The position numbers and the translations under genes were made by a program. Positions 53,326 to 61,675 of a DNA stretch of 64,000 nucleotides are shown here, in pieces. Position 1 is the first letter of the stretch; every line of letters begins with the position of its first letter. The notes below the pieces were generated by a model. It was not told the origin of the DNA. It saw only the letters and a program-made list of their open reading frames with translations, and did not search any database. Source of the stretch: an uncultured Prevotella sp. (GTDB taxonomy: Bacteria > Bacteroidota > Bacteroidia > Bacteroidales > Bacteroidaceae); contig CAKZVT010000040.1 of the NCBI GenBank assembly GCA_937922435.1, forward strand, positions 139,169-203,168, written 5' to 3'.

Positions 53326-55773
53326 ATGAACAAGGTAGCAAACAACGCATTCTCGATGATAGCCGACTACGAAGGCGACATAACCAAGCTGTTCGAGGGC
53401 GACACGGACGGTGAGCTGCCCGTGCTCGCCACGCGCAACCTGGTGCTCTTCCCGGGCGTGGTGTCGCCGGTGCTCGTCGGCCGCGCGTCGAGCCTGAACC
53501 TCGTAAACCATCTGAAGGAAACGCCCGGCGAGGCGCTGGCCGTGTTCTGCCAGAAAAACGCGGAAGAGGACAACCCCGTAAAGAAGGAGCAGCTGTACGA
53601 ATACGGCGTGCACGCAAAAATCATACGCGTGCTCGAGATGCCCGGCCAGCAGGCCGGCGTAACCGTAATCCTGCAAGGCATGGGCCGCTGCAAGCTCACC
53701 AGCCTGGACAGTACTGCGCCATTCTTGAAGGGTACGATGGAGGTGGCCCCGGAGAAAATGCCCGACGAGAAAGACAAGGAGTTCATGGCCGCCATAGAAG
53801 ACCTGCGCAACGTGACCATCGACTACGTGAAGAAGAACGACGAAATACCCGACGAGGCGCAGTTCGCCCTGCAAAACATCAACAACGCCGTAATACTGCT
53901 CAACTTCGTATGCACCAGCCTGCCATTGGAAACGAGCGAGAAGATAAAGCTGCTCAAGACCAACTCGCTAAAAGACAGGCTCTTCAAGCTGCTCAAGATG
54001 CTGCACCGCGAGATGCAGCTGCTCGAACTGAAGCACGACATACGCACGAAGACGCGCGAAGACATAGACGAGCAGCAGCGCGAGTACTTCCTGCAACAGC
54101 AAATAAAGAACATCAAAGAGGAACTGACCGGCGGCGACAGCTACCCCGAGCGCAAGGAACTGACGGAGGCGGCCAAGAAGAAGAAGTGGCCGGAGGGCAT
54201 CGCGGCAACGTTCAACAAGGAACTTGACAAGCTCGACATACTCAACCCGCAAAGCCCCGAGTTCAGCGTACAGCTGACTTACCTACAAACGCTGGTGAAC
54301 CTACCTTGGGAAAGCTACACGCAGGATGACCTCAACCTGAAACGCGCAGAGAAAGTGCTCGACAAGGACCACTACGGCATGAAGAAGGTGAAAGAGCGCA
54401 TACTGGAGCACATGGCCGTATTGAGCCTCAGGAAAGACCTGAAGTCGCCCATAGTGTGCCTGTACGGCCCTCCGGGAGTTGGCAAGACCAGCCTCGGCAA
54501 GAGCATTGCCGCCGCAATGAAGCGCCGGTACGCACGCGTGTCGCTCGGCGGAGTGCACGACGAGGCCGAGATACGCGGACACCGCCGCACATACATCGGC
54601 GCCATGCCCGGCCGCATAATAAAGAGCATACAGAAAGCTGGCTCGTCGAACCCCGTGTTCATACTCGACGAAATAGACAAGGTGACACAGAACACAATAA
54701 ACGGCGACCCTGCGTCGGCCCTGCTCGAAGTGCTCGACCCGGAGCAGAACTTCGCCTTCCACGACAATTACCTCGACGTAGACTACGACCTGTCGAAGGT
54801 GCTCTTCATAGCCACCGCCAACGACCTTAACACCATACCGCGTCCGCTGCTCGACCGCATGGAGCTAATCGAGGTGAGCGGCTACATAACGGAAGAGAAG
54901 GTAGAGATAGCCAAACGCCACCTCATACCGAAGGAAAAGGAGAACACGGGACTGGCCGACGAGAAGAAGTTGGTGTTCACCAAGCAGGCCATAGAGAAAA
55001 TAATAGAGCAGTACACGCGCGAAAGCGGCGTGCGCCAGCTGGAGAAGCAAATCAACAAGGCGCTGCGCAAACTGGCCTTCCTCAAGGCCAAGGACGGTGC
55101 GCTGCCCTACTATAAAATCACGCCCGAAGAGCTGAAGAGGCTGCTGGGCAACCCTCCCTTCTACCGCGACATATACCAGGGCAACGAATACGCAGGCGTG
55201 GTTACCGGCCTTGCATGGACAAGCGTAGGCGGCGAAATACTCTTCATCGAGACAAGCCTTAGCAAGGGCAAGGGCTCGAAGCTGACGCTCACGGGCAACT
55301 TGGGCGACGTGATGAAGGAGTCGGCTGTGCTTGCGCTTGAATACGTCAAGGCTCATGCCGACACCCTCGGCATTGACTACCGCATATTCGACCACTGGAA
55401 CATACACATCCACGTGCCCGAAGGCGCGACACCCAAGGACGGTCCGTCGGCAGGCATCACCATCGCCACGTCAATCGCGTCGGCGCTGACGCAGCGCAAG
55501 GTGCGCGCCAAGACAGCCATGACCGGCGAAATAACGCTGCGCGGCAAGGTGCTACCCGTAGGCGGAATTAAGGAAAAGATACTTGCGGCCAAGCGTGCGG
55601 GCATTACCGAAATAGTAATGTGCAAGGACAACAGAAAAGATATAGAGGAGATATCCGAGGAATACATCAGCGGAGTGAACTTCCACTACGTGGAAAACAT
55701 ACAGGAGGTATGGGACTTCGCCCTGACCGACGAGCAGGTGAAGAACCCCGTAACGTTCAGCATTGAGGATTAA
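53326..55773 (+). CDS. lon: ATP-dependent protease Lon
   Basis: An 815-residue cytosolic AAA+ serine protease for misfolded and regulatory proteins. The N-terminal substrate domain (LPVLATRNLVLFPGVVSPVLVGRASS) and coiled coil are followed by Walker A GPPGVGKT (G381-T388), Walker B FILDEIDK, and the C-terminal Ser-Lys dyad in DGPSAG (S708) and GGIKEK (K749). Normal length. A -7 box TAAATTTG is at 53204-53211; the 120-base leader is G+C-rich. It is separated by 4 bp from tgt. Confidence 0.98.
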   Translation: MNKVANNAFSMIADYEGDITKLFEGDTDGELPVLATRNLVLFPGVVSPVLVGRASSLNLVNHLKETPGEALAVFCQKNAEEDNPVKKEQLYEYGVHAKIIRVLEMPGQQAGVTVILQGMGRCKLTSLDSTAPFLKGTMEVAPEKMPDEKDKEFMAAIEDLRNVTIDYVKKNDEIPDEAQFALQNINNAVILLNFVCTSLPLETSEKIKLLKTNSLKDRLFKLLKMLHREMQLLELKHDIRTKTREDIDEQQREYFLQQQIKNIKEELTGGDSYPERKELTEAAKKKKWPEGIAATFNKELDKLDILNPQSPEFSVQLTYLQTLVNLPWESYTQDDLNLKRAEKVLDKDHYGMKKVKERILEHMAVLSLRKDLKSPIVCLYGPPGVGKTSLGKSIAAAMKRRYARVSLGGVHDEAEIRGHRRTYIGAMPGRIIKSIQKAGSSNPVFILDEIDKVTQNTINGDPASALLEVLDPEQNFAFHDNYLDVDYDLSKVLFIATANDLNTIPRPLLDRMELIEVSGYITEEKVEIAKRHLIPKEKENTGLADEKKLVFTKQAIEKIIEQYTRESGVRQLEKQINKALRKLAFLKAKDGALPYYKITPEELKRLLGNPPFYRDIYQGNEYAGVVTGLAWTSVGGEILFIETSLSKGKGSKLTLTGNLGDVMKESAVLALEYVKAHADTLGIDYRIFDHWNIHIHVPEGATPKDGPSAGITIATSIASALTQRKVRAKTAMTGEITLRGKVLPVGGIKEKILAAKRAGITEIVMCKDNRKDIEEISEEYISGVNFHYVENIQEVWDFALTDEQVKNPVTFSIED

Positions 55774-55777
55774 AGAC

Positions 55778-56905
55778 ATGTTTTTCGAGCTACAGCATAC
55801 AGACAACGCCAGCGACGCGCGCACCGGACTAATCACAACCGCACACGGGCAGATACAGACTCCGATATTCATGCCCGTAGGGACATGCGGCAGCGTGAAG
55901 GGCGTACACTTCAGCGAGCTTAGGGAGCAGGTGAAGGCGCAAATCATACTGGGCAATACTTACCACCTGTACCTACGCCCGGGACTTGACGTACTGAAAG
56001 CCGCCGGAGGCCTGCACAAGTTCAACACATGGGACAGGCCCATCCTTACCGACAGCGGCGGCTTCCAGGTGTTCTCGCTGACAGGCATCAGGAAGTTGAA
56101 AGAAGAAGGTTGCGAGTTCCGTTCGCACATCGACGGCAGCAAGCATTTCTTCACTCCTGAAAACGTGATGGACACCGAGAGGACTATCGGTGCGGACATT
56201 ATCATGGCTTTCGACGAATGTCCTCCAGGGCAGAGCGACTACCAGTACGCCAAGAAAAGCCTGATGCTCACACAACGCTGGCTCGACCGTTGCATCAAGC
56301 GGTTTAATGAGACCGAGCCTCTTTACGGATATGACCAGGTACTGTTCCCCATAGTTCAGGGCTGCACTTTCAAGGACTTGAGGCGCGACGCGGCAAAGTT
56401 CGTAGCCGACAAGGGGGCTGAAGGTAACGCCATCGGCGGCCTGGCCGTGGGAGAACCTACGGAGGTAATGTATGAAATGATTGAAGTAGTCAACGAAATT
56501 CTGCCAAAAGACAAACCCCGTTACCTAATGGGAGTCGGTACGCCGCAGAACATACTCGAAGCCATTGAGCGCGGAGTCGACATGTTCGACTGCGTGATGC
56601 CGACAAGGAACGGCCGCAACGCTATGCTCTTCACATACAACGGCACAATGAACATGCGCAACAAGAAGTGGGAAAAGGACTTCTCTCCCATCGACCCCGA
56701 CGGCTGCGACGTAGACCGTACATACTCCAAGGCATACCTGCACCACCTATTCAAGGCGCAGGAACTGCTCGCAATGCAAATCGCGAGCATACACAACCTG
56801 GCCTTCTACCTGCGCCTCGTACAAGACGCACGCAGGCACATAGAGGCAGGCGACTTCACAAGATGGAAATCTTCAGTAATCGACCAACTGGGGAAACGGA
56901 TTTAA
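55778..56905 (+). CDS. tgt: tRNA-guanine transglycosylase, zinc-cysteine motif missing
   Basis: Swaps G34 of tRNAs with GTN anticodons for a queuosine precursor. The 375-residue protein has the substrate loop DSGGFQVFSL, the GGLAVGEP motif, the second catalytic Asp region (YLMGVGTPQNILEAIERGVDMFDCVMPTRNGRNAML) and the C-terminal SKAYLHHL. At the position where most bacterial enzymes have the zinc ligands CxCxxC, this one reads DPDGCDVDRTYS, retaining only one Cys. The frame can open at a TTG at 55763 inside lon; the ATG at 55778 fits the family start. It is the first gene after lon, 4 bp away, and leads into the LptF/G permease. Confidence 0.95.
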   Translation: MFFELQHTDNASDARTGLITTAHGQIQTPIFMPVGTCGSVKGVHFSELREQVKAQIILGNTYHLYLRPGLDVLKAAGGLHKFNTWDRPILTDSGGFQVFSLTGIRKLKEEGCEFRSHIDGSKHFFTPENVMDTERTIGADIIMAFDECPPGQSDYQYAKKSLMLTQRWLDRCIKRFNETEPLYGYDQVLFPIVQGCTFKDLRRDAAKFVADKGAEGNAIGGLAVGEPTEVMYEMIEVVNEILPKDKPRYLMGVGTPQNILEAIERGVDMFDCVMPTRNGRNAMLFTYNGTMNMRNKKWEKDFSPIDPDGCDVDRTYSKAYLHHLFKAQELLAMQIASIHNLAFYLRLVQDARRHIEAGDFTRWKSSVIDQLGKRI

Positions 56906-56914
56906 CACAACGGC

Positions 56915-58135
56915 ATGAAGACGAAGGACATCAGGAAATTCAGAAGGATATTGAAGTGCGCGAGGTGGACGAAGAAACATCTCGGGTGGCTTTACGCATC
57001 GTTGGCGTGGCTCGGCAAGAAGCTGGGCTTCCTAAACCCGTCAAGATACCTGAAAATCTTGGACTGGTACATAATCAGGAAATTCATCGGCACATACTTC
57101 TACTCCATCGCGCTAATCATATCAATCTCGATAGTTTTCGACATCAACGAGAATCTTGCCAAGTTCACCCAGTACCACGCGCCGCTTAGGGCCATTGTGG
57201 TAGACTACTACATGAACTTCGTACCCTACTTCGCCAACCTGTTCAGCCCCCTGTTCGTATTCATCGCCGTAATCTTCTTCACATCGAAACTGGCAGGCAA
57301 TTCGGAGATAATATCGATGCTTGCCGCCGGCGTGAGCTTCAAGAGGCTGATGCGCCCATACATGATTTCGGCGGCGCTGATATCCGTCATGACATTCTTC
57401 CTCGGCGCATACGTCATACCCAAGGGAACAATCATAAGGCAGAACTTCGAGACCATATACAAGAACAAGAAAAAGAACACCTCGGCCGAGAACGTCCAGC
57501 TGCAAGTAGGCAAAGGCGTAATAGCATACATACAGCATTACGACAATACCACGAAAAAAGGCTACGGCTTCTGCCTCGACAAGTTCGAGGACAAAAAGCT
57601 GGTAAGCCACATGACCGCTTCGGAAATCCAATACGACACCATCTCCGACTCCAAATACCACTGGAAGGCCCGCAACTGGCGCATAAGACAGCTCAAGGGC
57701 ATGCGCGAGACAATCACCAGCGGCTCGGTCAAGGACACTACAATCATGATGGAACCGACCGACCTTGTATTCTCTAAAGGCCAACAAGAAACGTTCACCA
57801 GTCCGCAACTCCGCGAATACATAAGCAAACAGATAGACCGAGGGTCGGGCAACGTCGTACAATACGAGGTGGAATACCACAAACGCATAGCCACTTCCTT
57901 CGCATCGTTCATACTGACAACCATCGGGCTCTCGCTGTCGTCAAGGAAACGCAAGGGAGGAATGGGGCTGTACCTCGGCATCGGACTCGCACTTAGCTTC
58001 ACATACATCATGCTGCAGACGGTGTCGTCAACGTTCGCCATCAACGCCAACACGCCGCCGATGCTAGCAGCATGGATACCTAACATAATTTTCACAATCG
58101 TAGCATACTTCTGCTACCGCAAAGCACCAAATTGA
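56915..58135 (+). CDS. LptF/LptG family permease
   Basis: A 406-residue inner-membrane subunit of the lipopolysaccharide exporter (YjgP/YjgQ family). Two groups of three TM helices (about residues 65-175 and 315-405) flank a periplasmic beta-jellyroll (about 185-310), with characteristic segments LFSPLFVFIAVIFFTSKLAGNSEIISMLAAGVSFKRLMRPY and KRIATSFASFILTTIGLSLSSRKRKGGMG. The N-terminal 45 residues are strongly basic. The ATPase LptB and the partner permease are encoded elsewhere. Lies 9 bp after tgt and ends 8 bp before the helicase ATG. Confidence 0.92.
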   Translation: MKTKDIRKFRRILKCARWTKKHLGWLYASLAWLGKKLGFLNPSRYLKILDWYIIRKFIGTYFYSIALIISISIVFDINENLAKFTQYHAPLRAIVVDYYMNFVPYFANLFSPLFVFIAVIFFTSKLAGNSEIISMLAAGVSFKRLMRPYMISAALISVMTFFLGAYVIPKGTIIRQNFETIYKNKKKNTSAENVQLQVGKGVIAYIQHYDNTTKKGYGFCLDKFEDKKLVSHMTASEIQYDTISDSKYHWKARNWRIRQLKGMRETITSGSVKDTTIMMEPTDLVFSKGQQETFTSPQLREYISKQIDRGSGNVVQYEVEYHKRIATSFASFILTTIGLSLSSRKRKGGMGLYLGIGLALSFTYIMLQTVSSTFAINANTPPMLAAWIPNIIFTIVAYFCYRKAPN

Positions 58136-58143
58136 TATTCAAC

Positions 58144-59406
58144 ATGGATTTTTACGACTTAGATTTGAGCGACAACACTCTTGACGCAATCGACGATATG
58201 GGATGGACATCGTGCACACCCATCCAAGAAAAGTGCATACCAGAGATTTTGGACGGCAAGGACGTCCTCGGAATAGCGCAGACAGGCACGGGAAAGACCG
58301 CCGCCTACCTGCTGCCAATACTCAGCATGCTCGACGAGGATGACTTCCCCGAAGAATCAATCAACTGCGTAATAATGAGCCCAACACGCGAACTGGCCCA
58401 GCAGATAGACCAGGCCATGCAGGGATTTTCATACTATATGCCGTCGGTAAGCAGCGTCGCCGTTTACGGCGGCAACGACGGCAGCCGTTACGACCAGGAA
58501 TACAAGAGCATGAAGATGGGCGCCGACGTCATCATCGCCACCCCTGGCAGGCTGATAAGCCATATAACAATGGGCAATGTTGATTTGAGCAAAGTTTCAT
58601 TCTTTGTTCTCGATGAGGCCGACCGCATGCTTGACATGGGCTTCCACGAAGACATACTCTCCATAGCCAAGCTGCTGCCAGGCAACAGCCAGACAATCAT
58701 GTTCTCGGCCACGATGCCTCAAAAGATAGAGGAGCTTGCCCATACTATCTTAAAGTCACCAGCCGTAATAAAGCTCGCAGTAAGCAAACCGGCAGAGAAA
58801 ATCAAGCAACTGGCATGCGTCTGCCACGAAAACCAGAAGAACGGGGTGTTGCGTGACATCTTCAAGACATACGGACAGAAACGTGTCATCGTATTCTCAA
58901 GTTCGAAACAGAAAGTAAAGGAAATCAACAAATACCTCAAGTCGGTAAAAATCAACAGCGGCGAAATGCACTCCGACTTGATGCAAAGCCAGAGAGACGA
59001 GGTCATGTACCTCTTCAAGAGCGGACAAGTCGACGTACTTGTCGCCACCGATATTGTGGCGCGAGGCATCGACATCGACGACATTTCAATGGTGGTGAAC
59101 TATGACGTGCCCCACGATTGCGAAGATTACGTACACCGAATAGGGCGAACGGCACGTGCCGACCACGACGGTGTGGCCGTAACCCTTGTACGTGGCAAGG
59201 AAATATCGATGTTCATGCAAATAGAGAAATTCCTCGGGAAAGAGGTTGAGAAGCTGCCGCTGCCCAAAGGCTTGGGCAAAGCTCCTGAATACAAGGCGTC
59301 CGAGCCAAGGAAAGAACGGAGGAACGGCGGAAAGCGAAACGGGAAATTCAAAGGTAAAGGCAAGCCTAAGAGAAAAAGCGACAAGCCTAAAGAACAGCGT
59401 AAGTAA
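58144..59406 (+). CDS. DEAD-box RNA helicase, RhlE-like
   Basis: A 420-residue helicase with all DEAD-box motifs: Q motif (MGWTSCTPIQEKCIP), I AQTGTGKT, Ia PTRELAQQ, II VLDEADRM, III SAT, V ATDIVARGIDI and VI HRIGRTAR. The last 35-40 residues are a Lys/Arg/Gly-rich tail (about 385-420) that should bind RNA nonspecifically. The frame begins upstream at a TTG at 58132 overlapping the permease gene; the ATG at 58144 is preferred. It converges on the phosphopantetheinyl transferase gene with a 20-bp coding overlap. Confidence 0.94.
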   Translation: MDFYDLDLSDNTLDAIDDMGWTSCTPIQEKCIPEILDGKDVLGIAQTGTGKTAAYLLPILSMLDEDDFPEESINCVIMSPTRELAQQIDQAMQGFSYYMPSVSSVAVYGGNDGSRYDQEYKSMKMGADVIIATPGRLISHITMGNVDLSKVSFFVLDEADRMLDMGFHEDILSIAKLLPGNSQTIMFSATMPQKIEELAHTILKSPAVIKLAVSKPAEKIKQLACVCHENQKNGVLRDIFKTYGQKRVIVFSSSKQKVKEINKYLKSVKINSGEMHSDLMQSQRDEVMYLFKSGQVDVLVATDIVARGIDIDDISMVVNYDVPHDCEDYVHRIGRTARADHDGVAVTLVRGKEISMFMQIEKFLGKEVEKLPLPKGLGKAPEYKASEPRKERRNGGKRNGKFKGKGKPKRKSDKPKEQRK

Positions 59407-59995
59407 GCACCTTATTGTCAAATACACGATAAAAAACGTCCAACGTCTCACCGCGTTTGACGTTTTTTGCTTTTACAATCCCTGCAGCTTCGCATCCTTC
59501 AACAGACAACACCTGCATGTCTTTCAAGGCCAGATGCTCGTCTGAATAGAGTTTATACAGAGTCTCCTTTGTACACCAGTGCAATAAAAGTCCGAGCAAA
59601 GTATCGGCCTTCTCGTCAGGACGCAGCATCTTCGCCGCCACCTTGCCCACCCTCTCGCTTATATACTCAACATCGACAGCGACCTTACGGCTTGGCGAAA
59701 CGACAACGGAGGCAAAGCCTTTAGTATGGCTTATGCCTACATTCATGCCGTTGGAAAGCCACGGACGGCCAGACCGCTCATGCCGTAGTTCAACTTCCGC
59801 CCCAACCATTCTGTCCAACAACATACGCACCGCCAGCACCTCACGGCGGCGCTGTTCTGATGAATAGCCGTCAATCAAAGCCTCCAAGACTGCAGCATTA
59901 CCGCCTTGTCCTAAAAAATCGTCGACACTTTCAGTAATGTCCCACAATCCCATCCGCACATCCGGGGCAATATTTTCAACTGACTTCAACGGCAT
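59387..59995 (-). CDS. 4'-phosphopantetheinyl transferase (Sfp-like)
   Basis: Transfers phosphopantetheine from CoA to a carrier-protein serine. The 202-residue protein has the family motifs: GRPWLSNGMNVGISHTKG, then VAVDVEYIS (Mg2+ ligands D and E) and WCTKETLYKLY (the WxxKEA region). It is of the Sfp/HetI branch, not AcpS. The likely target is an acyl carrier protein in aryl-polyene or fatty-acid synthesis (inference; no such genes are nearby). The last 20 bp overlap the 3' end of the convergent helicase gene, and the shared terminator hairpin lies inside its coding region. Confidence 0.87.
   Translation of the reverse strand: MPLKSVENIAPDVRMGLWDITESVDDFLGQGGNAAVLEALIDGYSSEQRRREVLAVRMLLDRMVGAEVELRHERSGRPWLSNGMNVGISHTKGFASVVVSPSRKVAVDVEYISERVGKVAAKMLRPDEKADTLLGLLLHWCTKETLYKLYSDEHLALKDMQVLSVEGCEAAGIVKAKNVKRGETLDVFYRVFDNKVLTYAVL
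59431..59468. terminator. Terminator hairpin inside the transferase coding region
   Basis: Bases 59431-59445 pair with 59454-59468 (15 positions, one mismatch), with A6 and T6 outer runs that make it bidirectional. It lies 25 bp after the helicase stop and within the C-terminal codons of the convergent gene, so it must double as coding sequence. Confidence 0.75.
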
Positions 59996-60033
59996 AGCTC
60001 ATACATTCATATAATAAACAAACGCACCGCTTC

Positions 60034-60435
60034 TCAAAACGGTGCGCTGTCTGCTGTTTCCTGATTTGCCGGCTGCATGTCTTGCCCTGTGTCGGAATTA
60101 CGAACTGGCTTCGGCGATAGCAGCTCCATGTTGTCGGCGTACACCTCGGTCACATAATGCCTTATACCCTTCTGGTCGTCATAAGTACGGTAATGTATGC
60201 GCCCTTCGATATAAAGTTTGTCACCCTTGTGCACATATTTCTCCACGACTTTGGCCAAGCCACGGTATAATACAATGTTGTGCCAATCAGTCCTGTCAGG
60301 CACTTGCGTTCCATTCTGCAACGTATAACCGCGTTCGGTAGTAGCCAAAGGAAAAGTAGCAACCGCCTGGTCGTGGTCGTAATAACGCACAGCAGGCTCC
60401 TTGCCGACATTTCCAATAAGCATCACTTTATTCAT
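60034..60435 (-). CDS. ssb: Single-stranded DNA-binding protein
   Basis: A 133-residue OB-fold protein (MNKVMLIGNVGKEPAVRYYDHDQAVATFPLATTERG start, WHNIVLYRGLAKVVEKYVHKGDKLYIEGRI) with a short flexible tail. It ends in ETADSAPF, a variant of the usual acidic DDDIPF tip that recruits repair and replication partners. The tip is less acidic than in E. coli. The gene is 38 bp upstream of the transferase gene. Bacteroidota often carry several ssb paralogues; this one cannot be ranked from sequence alone. Confidence 0.93.
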   Translation of the reverse strand: MNKVMLIGNVGKEPAVRYYDHDQAVATFPLATTERGYTLQNGTQVPDRTDWHNIVLYRGLAKVVEKYVHKGDKLYIEGRIHYRTYDDQKGIRHYVTEVYADNMELLSPKPVRNSDTGQDMQPANQETADSAPF

Positions 60436-60490
60436 TTGTTTCAGATATTACGAAGCTACATTGTGCAGAAAACAAAAAGCAAGCAACAAC

Positions 60491-61036
60491 TTATTTCCAC
60501 ATTCCCAAATACTTGAAATGGAAATTCTTGCCCTTTGCCGAAGGAAACTGGCTACGGCTGTCGACACGTCCGCGCAAATGCTCCACCATACGGTTGTAAC
60601 AGTCAATACCCGACATGGCCTTGCAATTGACAACGAAGTGCGTGTCACGATATTCATGCTTGCCTGTAACGGGAACAAGCACAACCCGCTTGAAATCAAG
60701 CGTGCCTTCATACCACCCGGGCCTCTCTTCCGTCAACTTCGCCAATACCGGCGTTATGTCGTCACGCTGGTCGCCCGGATGCAGGTTCGAGCGCAGCGCC
60801 TTCTTCTGCTTGAAGTCAAGCATTGTGGCCGCCTCTGTTTTTATTATTATGAAATACACTCTCGGACGGATTTTATATCGCTTGGGATAGTAAACGTTAC
60901 TGGCAACATAATCCCTTACATCACGCTCCAAATCAGGATTCATACCGATTTCCGCTATGGAATACAAAAAGGCAATGGCATCGTCAACATTGTCGACCAA
61001 TGTCTCTTTGTCAAAATATCTCAAATATAAATTCAT
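60491..61036 (-). CDS. Conserved Bacteroidota protein of unknown function
   Basis: A 181-residue soluble protein I do not recognise. The N-terminus (YLRYFDKETLVDNVDDAIAFLYSIAEIGMNPDLERDVRDYV) is helical. A middle beta-rich part (PRVYFIIIKTEAATMLDFKQKKAL...) and a lysine-rich C-terminus (PSAKGKNFHFKYLGMWK) follow. The open frame extends upstream to 61102 through the tRNA-Gly gene; the ATG at 61036 is the real start, 24 bp downstream of that tRNA. The gene may be co-transcribed with the tRNA cluster, an unusual head for a protein gene. It is followed 55 bp later by ssb. Confidence 0.78.
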   Translation of the reverse strand: MNLYLRYFDKETLVDNVDDAIAFLYSIAEIGMNPDLERDVRDYVASNVYYPKRYKIRPRVYFIIIKTEAATMLDFKQKKALRSNLHPGDQRDDITPVLAKLTEERPGWYEGTLDFKRVVLVPVTGKHEYRDTHFVVNCKAMSGIDCYNRMVEHLRGRVDSRSQFPSAKGKNFHFKYLGMWK

Positions 61037-61060
61037 GATTGTATTTTTCGTTTTAAGAAG

Positions 61061-61133
61061 AGCGGCAAACGGGACTCGGACCCGCGACCTCGACCTTGGC
61101 AAGGTCGCGCTCTACCAACTGAGCTATTGCCGC
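61061..61133 (-). tRNA. tRNA-Gly (GCC), copy 2
   Basis: A 73-nt cloverleaf. Acceptor GCGGCAA/TTGCCGC and discriminator T as usual for tRNA-Gly. The anticodon stem CGACC/GGTCG encloses TTGCCAA, giving anticodon GCC. It is identical to the copy at 61395-61467 and is the last tRNA of the cluster. Confidence 0.97.
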
Positions 61134-61156
61134 CTGAAAATATTAAAACAAATATG

Positions 61157-61240
61157 TGAAGAGGAGGAGACTCGAACTCCCACGAAACAATTTTCACTAC
61201 CCCCTCAAAGTAGCGCGTCTACCAATTCCGCCACCTCTCC
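61157..61240 (-). tRNA. tRNA-Leu (GAG)
   Basis: An 84-nt class II tRNA with long variable arm. Acceptor GGAGAGG/CCTCTTC and discriminator A. The anticodon loop TTGAGGG gives anticodon GAG. The T-arm GGGAGTTCGAGTCTC is standard. Confidence 0.96.
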
Positions 61241-61268
61241 AGCATAAAAATATATTCTGAATAAATCG

Positions 61269-61350
61269 TGCCCAAAACAGGACTCGAACCTGCACGCCGT
61301 GAGGCACACGCACCTGAAACGTGCGCGTCTACCAATTCCGCCACTTGGGC
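61269..61350 (-). tRNA. tRNA-Leu (CAG)
   Basis: An 82-nt class II tRNA. Acceptor GCCCAAG/TTTGGGC (one G-T pair), discriminator A. The anticodon loop TTCAGGT gives anticodon CAG. The variable arm is TGCCTCACGGCG-like. Confidence 0.96.
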
Positions 61351-61394
61351 TTAAAACGGGATACCTCCCGATACTTGGTTTATTCAGAATATTG

Positions 61395-61467
61395 AGCGGC
61401 AAACGGGACTCGGACCCGCGACCTCGACCTTGGCAAGGTCGCGCTCTACCAACTGAGCTATTGCCGC
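61395..61467 (-). tRNA. tRNA-Gly (GCC), copy 1
   Basis: Same 73-nt sequence as the downstream Gly copy; first tRNA in the Gly-Leu(CAG)-Leu(GAG)-Gly transcript. It flanks the two Leu genes on the promoter side. Confidence 0.97.
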
Positions 61468-61505
61468 CTGTTCCTTTTCAAAGGAGCATTTCTCTAAATG
61501 CGGTG

Positions 61506-61536
61506 CAAAGATACCACTTTTTCTGAAATCCACAAA
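61506..61536 (-). promoter_or_regulatory. Promoter of the tRNA cluster
   Basis: Minus strand: TTTG (61533-61536), 19 bp, TATCTTTG (61506-61513). It ends 39 bp before the first tRNA-Gly. Confidence 0.72.
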
Positions 61537-61675
61537 ACTTCTGATGTTTTTTTTCTCCAACAAGCAAAAAAAACTTGTTTTTCCATACTTATTGCCTCGT
61601 CTTAGCAGGTTCCATTGCATATATACATTAATAATATACAGATGCAGGCAACAAATGATATCACCGAAAAAACGT

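Noticed and set aside
52873..53874. 333-codon minus-strand open frame across the tilS-lon gap
   Set aside because: Covers the array, the terminators and the start of lon in antisense; low-complexity product with no recognisable domain.
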